This document shows positions 58,760-64,000 of a stretch of DNA of 64,000 bases, one piece after another (within the stretch, counting starts at the first letter, position 1; each line of letters starts with the position of its first letter). The position numbers and the translations under genes were made by a program. Origin of the DNA: Clonostachys chloroleuca (Eukaryota > Ascomycota > Sordariomycetes > Hypocreales > Bionectriaceae); NCBI GenBank assembly GCA_037952775.1, contig JBANAY010000003.1:9052001-9116000 (forward strand), read 5' to 3'. The notes below the pieces were generated by a model, which worked only from the letters and a program-made list of their open reading frames with translations, did no database searches and was not told the DNA's origin.

Positions 58760-59471
58760 AAAAAGATCCTCTATAGAAGGATTAAAGAAGAAGCTGGAAA
58801 AATTAACTATCTCTATAGTATAAGTACTCTGGATTTAGAATACTAGCTTGTTCTCTTAAGCCTAGATATACTCTAATTCCTCCTAATAATTTTTCTTCTC
58901 TATTTCTTTCTACTCCTCCTCTTCTAATACTTCTATATTATTTAGATCTTTCTTTAGTATCTCTATACCCTTCTTATAAAGCTATTTCTATATTTTCTAT
59001 AAATAGGAAATTTATATAAAAGCCTTAGTTAATACTACTTTAGCTTAAGACTTTTTATTCTTAAAATAAGAAAGCTTCTTATTAATTTTCTTAACTATAT
59101 AAATCAGTAGTTATAATAATACTAATTATAAAAATATACTTACTTAATAATATTAGAGATTATAAATAATTATATAAATAATCTAAATAATAATAAGTTA
59201 TATAATAACTAATATTTAGAATAATAATATATAAAGTATCCTTCTTAATATAATAGGAATATAGGAGAACCTTAAAACTATATATAATAATATATTCTGA
59301 CTTTTAGATATAATTATATACTAATTTAGATTTCTTTTATTTTAATATATAACTAGATATTTTATTAGTAGATAATTACTATATAAAATAAATATAGGAT
59401 TAAGTATATATATTAATAGTATAGTATAATAAAATAGCCTTAGAAATAAAACTAATAGAGAGGGGGTATTA
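58760..59471 (-). pseudogene. RIPped antisense accessory ORF relic
   Basis: On the strand opposite to this element's pol, between the end of pol and the 3' LTR. A frame interrupted by RIP-type stops reads E-I-L-K-K-D-L-N-N-I-E-V-L-E-E-E-E, which aligns to R-A-V-S-R-G-I-D-S-V-E-E-L-E-R-V-E of the intact ORF at 60649-61275. A serine/asparagine-rich end follows as in the intact protein. The cysteine cluster cannot be resolved, because Cys codons become Tyr codons under RIP. Confidence 0.65.
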
Positions 59472-59846
59472 TATTATAAATAAAAGCCTTCTTTAGACTA
59501 TAGGAAGTTATATATAAAGTAGATAGAACTAACCTACTTTAATAACTAATAAGGGTAATTTTACTTTTCTAAAGTAAAATCTTAAGTAAAGACTATTATA
59601 AATACTCTAGTAAATATACTATTATATATATATATCTATTTCTATAGCTTAGATACTCTTTTAGATAGTTATTAATAATATTATTTATATATCTATTATT
59701 ACTAGCTCTATAATACTTATATATTAATAGTAACTTATATTATATAGCCTAAGATAATCTAATTATACTACTCAGAATAATACTCTAATTAGTTTAACCC
59801 TAACCTACCCTAGACCCTGTTCAGTATAAGTTATCTAACTATTATA
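59472..59846 (+). repeat. 3' LTR of the RIPped full-length element (type 1)
   Basis: 375 bp, preceded by a polypurine tract (AGAGAGGGGG, 59457-59466) that survived RIP because it has no CpA. It keeps a few more C and G than the 5' LTR, all explained by transitions. Confidence 0.9.
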
Positions 59847-59851
59847 CTAGA

Positions 59852-60172
59852 TAGAATACTCTTTTAAATAGTTATTAATAATATTATCTATATATCTATT
59901 ATTACTAGCTTTATAATACTTATATATTAATAGTAATTTATATTATATAGCTTAAAATAATTTAATTATATTATTTAGAATAATACTCTAATTAGTTTAA
60001 TTTTAATCTATTCTAAATCCCTATTTAGTATAAGTTATCTAACTATTATATATTAATAACTCTTATTTAGCTAATTATTTTATCTTAATTACTATATAAT
60101 AATAAAGAAGATATTATAGCTACTATAGTATTTTAAGTCTAATAATAGTATACTCCTACTATTAATAATAAT
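59852..60172 (+). mobile_element. Right part of split type 2 LTR plus 5' leader
   Basis: 59852-60050 completes the LTR broken at 52307. 60051-60172 matches the leader and gag start of other copies (compare 52683 onward). The copy is interrupted at 60172 by the intact element. Confidence 0.8.
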
Positions 60173-60551
60173 TGTGACGGTTGGATGACTTACACTGGAC
60201 GGGGGTCTAGGGTAGGTCGGGGTTAAACCAATCAGAGCGTTGTTCTGAGTGGCGCGATCAGGTTGTCTTAGGCTGTGCAATGCTAGTCACTGTCAATGTG
60301 CGAGTATTGTGGAGCTAGTAACAATAGATGCGTAGACGATGTTATTGATAACTGTCTGAAAGAGTGTTCTATCTAGTGAAATGAATGTGTATATATACTA
60401 GGGTGATATGTACGATATGGTCCATATCGTTGATGATCGACTGGCGTTATGGTTGATATGTGGGATATCAACCATATCGTTTTGGCTGCACGTGACCACG
60501 CGTGATGACTAAGGGTGGTCCGGTTGGGTGACGCAGGGGTTGTTCGTAACA
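60173..60551 (-). repeat. 3' LTR of the intact element
   Basis: 379 bp, TGTGACGG...CGTAACA on the plus strand, so TGTTACG...CCGTCACA in element orientation. About 60173-60405 aligns to all RIPped LTRs; 60406-60551 does not. The non-shared part (U3 side) contains two short palindromes: ACGATATGG/CCATATCGT at 60412-60430 and GGTTGATAT/ATATCAACC at about 60451-60473. Confidence 0.92.
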
Positions 60552-60556
60552 TGATG

Positions 60557-60565
60557 CCCCCTCTC
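60557..60565 (-). other. Polypurine tract of the intact element
   Basis: Reads GAGAGGGGG on the minus strand, five bases before the LTR end. It is the presumed plus-strand primer for reverse transcription and is conserved in the RIPped copies. Confidence 0.75.
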
Positions 60566-60648
60566 GTTGGTTTTGTCCCCAAGACCATATTCAGCGGCCT
60601 AGTTGGTGCGTTGCCCAACTTCCTTCCTTCATCATTCATGCTAACACC

Positions 60649-61275
60649 ATGTCGTCTAGTCGTATTTCAAAATCGAAAGCGTCAAGAACTGAGTCGTCCA
60701 CAATTCGTAGGAACGCTCTTCTTTTTACCATTCTGAACAATCCTTCCGTCATGCCAGTGTGTTCCTACTGCGAGGGCCGTGGCAAGCGCTCTTGTCAGGC
60801 GTCTCCTTCGGATTCTTCTCGTTGTGTGGAATGCGTGTCGCACGGTCAATCGCGCTGTGACATTCAGGGGTTATCTGCGCAGCAGATTCGCCGTATTGGG
60901 GTTCATCATCAGCGGGCCGAAGAGGAGCTGGACGCGGCAGAGGAAGAATTGGAGCGCGCAAGTGCCAAAGTGCGGCGTTTGCGTAAACAAAAGAAAATGT
61001 GGCTCGATAAGATGATGCGAGCGGTGTCTCGTGGTATCGACAGTGTCGAGGAATTGGAGCGGGTGGAACGTGAGGAGGCAGAGGAGGCAGCCCGCAAGGC
61101 GGCTTCTTCTTCGGTGATTACTCCTTCTTCCGAGCCCGTTTTCTCGGAGATCGAGATTGATCCGGTGTTTCTTCAAGAGGGCGTGGAGCTTTCCCCTTCT
61201 TGGTTTGTTGGGATGGGCGTTTCTGGGCCTGGTGATACTGTCGGACAAGCTTCTGGCAGTTCTTCAGGTGCCTAG
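60649..61275 (+). CDS. Antisense retrotransposon ORF: Zn2Cys6-like cluster plus coiled coil
   Basis: An intact 208-aa ORF on the strand opposite to pol, starting 98 bp inside the LTR with a good 'acaccATG' context. Six cysteines at residues 38, 41, 49, 59, 62 and 70 give C-x2-C-x7-C-x9-C-x2-C-x7-C. This is close to the Gal4-type Zn2Cys6 cluster (usually C-x2-C-x6-C-x5-16-C-x2-C-x6-8-C). Residues about 88-152 are a highly charged heptad-like coiled coil (E-E-E-L-D-A-A-E-E-E-L-E, R-L-R-K-Q-K-K, V-E-E-L-E-R-V-E-R-E-E-A-E-E). The tail is serine/glycine-rich. Its last 158 bp overlap the 3' end of pol head-on. Relics of the same ORF sit in two RIPped copies. A DNA-binding or regulatory role is inferred; function is unknown. 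I recall similar uncharacterised fungal proteins, from memory only. Confidence 0.75.
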   Translation: MSSSRISKSKASRTESSTIRRNALLFTILNNPSVMPVCSYCEGRGKRSCQASPSDSSRCVECVSHGQSRCDIQGLSAQQIRRIGVHHQRAEEELDAAEEELERASAKVRRLRKQKKMWLDKMMRAVSRGIDSVEELERVEREEAEEAARKAASSSVITPSSEPVFSEIEIDPVFLQEGVELSPSWFVGMGVSGPGDTVGQASGSSSGA

Positions 61276-64000
61276 CAGGTTCCCAGGTATTGTCATTGTC
61301 GGTATACCCCTTCCATTTGATGAAGTAAAATGTTTGTCCATTTCTGACTTCTTTCTTTAGTATTTTTTCTGGCTCGTATTCTTCTTCATAGACCTCAATG
61401 GGATGGTCTTGATCTGGAGCGTTTTCTGGTGCTTTTTCGAGTAATGAGATATGAAAAACTGGGTGGATGTGCATTGTATCCGGTAGTGATAGTTCGTAGT
61501 TGGTGTCTGATTTTTTGTCCTTGATTTTGAATGGTCCAAGTTTTTTGTAGTCCAATTTATCACTTGGTCGTGTTGTCGTGATGTTTTTGCGGAGTAGGTA
61601 GACTTTGTCTCCCTCCTTCAAGATTGGTCCCTTCAATCTTGTTTTATCGTAGTATTTTTTCATTCTTTCTTGGATGAACTCCAATTCTGTTTTCATTTCT
61701 GCGTGTAACGAGTGTAATGTTTCTTTTGTGAGTATGGCGGCGGGTGCATCTGGTCCATCGAGCGTTTGTCGGTTCTGGAATTCCGGTTCATAACCGTAGT
61801 TTGCATACATAGGCGTAAGCTGAGTAGATTCTTGTACTGAACTGTTGTACGCGATCTGAGCCGTAGGCAACAGTTGTACCCAATTGTCTTGTTCATAATT
61901 GACGTATGCTCGTAAGTATTGTTCCAATGTTTGGTTCAAACGTTCCGTTTGTCCATTGCTCTGGGGGTGGTAAGCTGTCGAAAGCTTATGCTTGGTACCC
62001 ATTTGTGCCATAAGGGATTGCCAAAATTTAGAGGCAAAAGTCGTTCCTCTGTCTGAGATTATTTCTTCAGGTAATCCGTGGTGACTAACCACATGTCGTA
62101 GGAATTGATATGCAAGATCTTCTGCGGAACTTGCTTCTTTGTATGGAATGAAATGTCCATACTTCGTGAGTCTGTCGATAACGACTAAGATACTGTCGTA
62201 TTGTACTCCTGTCATAGGTTCTGTTGATAATGGTAGCTTGACAATATGGTCGAAGGATATTGATTGCCATGGTCGTTTTGGTACTGAGACTGGTTTAAGT
62301 TCTCCGTATGGTTTGTGTCTTGCGGATTTAATTCGTGCGCAAGTGTCACATTCTGAAACCACAGTTTGTACGTCCTTTCGTAGACCAGGGTAATCATGAT
62401 GTTGTCTTATCCTGTCGAATGTTTTCTTGACTCCTTGATGTCCTGAGAGCGGGTGCTCGTGAATTTCTTTGATGAGTGCCATTCTTGCGTCTTGCTGCAG
62501 TGTTTTCATGTCTGGCATGGCTTCCATCTGTATTTTAGCGTGTGCTGTTTCTTTTAGCATGGCGCCTAAAGTTTGTTGTACTAAATGTCCTTTGTCGTTT
62601 GTCGAGAACAGTTGTCCGTTGGTTTTCGGGATTATTTGTTCATACTCGGGTTTCCGGCTGAGAGCATCGGCTCGTCCGTTTTCCGATCCTTTTCGATGTA
62701 TGATTTCGTAGTCGAACTTGGATAAGTATTCAGCGTAGCGTATTTGTCGTCCATTGAGTTGTTGAGTTGTGGCGAAATACTGAATATTCTTATGGTCCGT
62801 GTATACCTTAACCTTATGTTGTGTTCCCAGGCAGTAGTGTTCGAATTCTTCGAATGCGCGCATGATAGCCATAAATTCCTTGTCATAGATGGGGTAGTTG
62901 AGTTCTGCACCGTGTAGTTTCTTCGAGTAGAACGCTACAGGGTGTAGTCTCCCTTCGTCGTCCCTTTGGCTGACTTGTGCGCCGATCGCAAAATCTGAAG
63001 CGTCGGTTTCGAGTTCTACTTCTTTGTTTGGGTCGAACATCCGTAGTACAGGTTCATGGGTTATACAATTCTTGATGTCGTCGAATGCGTCTTGATGTTT
63101 TGAATTCCATCGAAATTCTTTTTCTTTCTTCGTTAGATCGTGCAGTGGCGCGGCGATCTTTCCGTAGTCTTTGATAAATCGTCGGTAGTAATTGGCAAAT
63201 CCGAGGAAGGCTTGTACTTCTTTGACGTTTGTTGGTTCCTCCCATTCGGAAACTGCGGCGATTTTACTTTTTTCCATTCGTATTTCGTTGGGTCGAATGG
63301 TGTGTCCTAAGAAGTTGACTTCCTTAACATGAAACTGACTTTTTTCAGGTTCTACTAGGAGATTTGCATCTTCTAGTTTCTTCAGGACCTTGTGCACATG
63401 TTCCTTGTGTGTATCTAGGTCGTCTGAGAATATTAAAATGTCGTCGAGATATACAACCACGAAGATGTCAAGATACTCCCGGAGTACTTGATTGATCATT
63501 CGTTGGAATGTTGCAGGTGCATTTGTTAGTCCGAAGGGCATAACAAGGTACTCGTATAAGCCAAACTTCGTTCTAAATGCCGTTTTCCATTCGTCTCCTT
63601 CTTTTATTCGTATCAAGTTGTAAGCTCCCTTCAGATCTAGTGCGGTGAACCACTGTTTGCCCTGTAACCGGTCTCTGAGTTCTGTAATCAGCGGTAAGGG
63701 TGTCCTGTCTTTGCGCGTGATCTTATTTAGCTGGCGATAGTCGACAACTAAACGGAGTTTACCATTCTTTTTTGGTACAAACATCACAGGATATCCTGCG
63801 GATGAAGTTGACAACCGTATGTAGCCTTTTGCTAACATATCGTCAATGTATTCGCGGAGCGTTTGCAACTGAGGTTCCGTGAGGTTGTAGAGTTTGTGGA
63901 AGGCTGGTTCTCCTCCGTCGATGATGGAGATTTCGTGATCCCATTGGCTGTGCTGTGGTAATCCGGTTTCTAGGGTTTCCTTAAATAGCTTGTCGTATTT
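61118..64000 (-). CDS. pol: Gypsy Pol polyprotein (RT-RNase H-integrase-chromodomain), partial
   Basis: Open in one frame from the window edge (64000) to the stop at 61118: 960 residues with no internal stop. Reverse transcriptase carries L-D-L-K-G-A-Y-N-L-I and Y-L-D-D-I-L-I-F-S (about 63419-63452). RNase H has E-T-D-A-S-D-F-A-I-G (about 62985-63017). Integrase has the H-x-H/C-x2-C zinc motif (G-H-Q-G, C-D-T-C), and the D-D-E residues in S-F-D-H-I-V, I-S-D-R-G-T-T-F and N-G-Q-T-E-R-L-N. A C-terminal chromodomain (F-Y-F-I-K-W-K-G-Y-T, T-W-E-P-A-R-H-L) marks it as a chromovirus-type gypsy element that may target heterochromatin. Gag and protease lie outside the window. A basic tail overlaps the antisense ORF. 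Confidence 0.95.
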   Translation of the reverse strand, partial: KYDKLFKETLETGLPQHSQWDHEISIIDGGEPAFHKLYNLTEPQLQTLREYIDDMLAKGYIRLSTSSAGYPVMFVPKKNGKLRLVVDYRQLNKITRKDRTPLPLITELRDRLQGKQWFTALDLKGAYNLIRIKEGDEWKTAFRTKFGLYEYLVMPFGLTNAPATFQRMINQVLREYLDIFVVVYLDDILIFSDDLDTHKEHVHKVLKKLEDANLLVEPEKSQFHVKEVNFLGHTIRPNEIRMEKSKIAAVSEWEEPTNVKEVQAFLGFANYYRRFIKDYGKIAAPLHDLTKKEKEFRWNSKHQDAFDDIKNCITHEPVLRMFDPNKEVELETDASDFAIGAQVSQRDDEGRLHPVAFYSKKLHGAELNYPIYDKEFMAIMRAFEEFEHYCLGTQHKVKVYTDHKNIQYFATTQQLNGRQIRYAEYLSKFDYEIIHRKGSENGRADALSRKPEYEQIIPKTNGQLFSTNDKGHLVQQTLGAMLKETAHAKIQMEAMPDMKTLQQDARMALIKEIHEHPLSGHQGVKKTFDRIRQHHDYPGLRKDVQTVVSECDTCARIKSARHKPYGELKPVSVPKRPWQSISFDHIVKLPLSTEPMTGVQYDSILVVIDRLTKYGHFIPYKEASSAEDLAYQFLRHVVSHHGLPEEIISDRGTTFASKFWQSLMAQMGTKHKLSTAYHPQSNGQTERLNQTLEQYLRAYVNYEQDNWVQLLPTAQIAYNSSVQESTQLTPMYANYGYEPEFQNRQTLDGPDAPAAILTKETLHSLHAEMKTELEFIQERMKKYYDKTRLKGPILKEGDKVYLLRKNITTTRPSDKLDYKKLGPFKIKDKKSDTNYELSLPDTMHIHPVFHISLLEKAPENAPDQDHPIEVYEEEYEPEKILKKEVRNGQTFYFIKWKGYTDNDNTWEPARHLKNCQKLVRQYHQAQKRPSQQTKKGKAPRPLEETPDQSRSPRKRARKKE

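Larger units (their letters stand above)
52308..59846 (+). mobile_element. Full-length RIPped Ty3/gypsy retrotransposon
   Basis: A 7,539-bp element with 375-bp LTRs at both ends (52308-52682 and 59472-59846) and a perfect 5-bp target duplication CTAGA (52303-52307 and 59847-59851). Gag, protease, reverse transcriptase, RNase H, integrase and a chromodomain can be followed in order on the plus strand, but every region carries many stops. Nearly all CpA and CpG have become TpA. The two LTRs differ only by C/T and G/A changes. This is the classical result of RIP acting on both strands. Confidence 0.92.
60173..64000 (-). mobile_element. Intact Ty3/gypsy element (3' part; continues past the edge)
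   Basis: A minus-oriented element with normal base composition, abundant CpA and CpG, a complete 3' LTR, a polypurine tract, an open pol frame to the window edge and an antisense ORF. It has inserted into RIPped gag leader sequence; the five bases before it are ataat. It must post-date the RIP of its host copies. The 5' LTR and gag lie beyond the window. Confidence 0.93.

Noticed and set aside
49346..60172. Centromere core
   Set aside because: AT-richness is fully explained by RIP of nested gypsy elements; a centromere cannot be claimed from 11 kb of sequence.

Overview
The window is nuclear DNA of a filamentous ascomycete (Pezizomycotina). Genes are compact, with short introns of about 45-115 bp, fungal-specific protein families and CT-rich leaders. 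The frequent 'aggtacct'-type motifs between genes suggest a sordariomycete; this is an inference, and the species cannot be named from the window. Repeat-induced point mutation (RIP) is or was active in this genome.

Layout. 0-32.4 kb is a dense housekeeping region: an N-terminal chromodomain protein cut by the left edge, the Rab11/Ypt3 GTPase, the ribosome biogenesis factor Brx1, an F-box-like protein, the class II histone deacetylase Hda1, glutamine synthetase (start codon alone in its own exon), an RS-rich protein with an apparent 1-bp frameshift, an F-box/LRR-like protein, the PRC2 subunit Suz12 with a C-terminal PHD finger, splicing factor SF3B2/Cus1, a Sly41-like transporter and Orc5. 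32.4-45.6 kb is gene-poor and AT-richer: an MFS drug:H+ antiporter, an HpcH/HpaI aldolase, an unrecognised multi-exon protein, a SET-MYND methyltransferase, a small frameshifted relic and a foldback (MITE-like) repeat. 45.6-48.1 kb is the TFIIH helicase Ssl2/XPB.

49,346-64,000 is a nest of Ty3/gypsy retrotransposons. About 10.8 kb (49.35-60.17 kb) is so heavily RIP-mutated that CpA, CpG and TpG are nearly gone. LTR termini can still be placed to the base. One full-length RIPped element (52,308-59,846; two 375-bp LTRs; perfect CTAGA target duplication) sits inside the LTR of another element, which sits inside a third, which sits inside a fourth. An unmutated, apparently young element (60,173 to beyond the right edge) has entered the nest in the opposite direction.

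The most interesting item is a 208-codon ORF on the strand opposite to pol, between the 3' LTR and the pol stop of the intact element. It encodes a six-cysteine cluster resembling a Gal4-type Zn2Cys6 domain, followed by a coiled coil. Relics of the same coiled coil, in the same relative place and orientation, can be read in two separate RIPped elements of the nest. This points to an integral antisense accessory gene of this retrotransposon lineage. Other notable points are two GC-AG introns with the same donor hexamer and several chromatin regulators (chromodomain protein, Hda1, Suz12, SET protein) in the same window.
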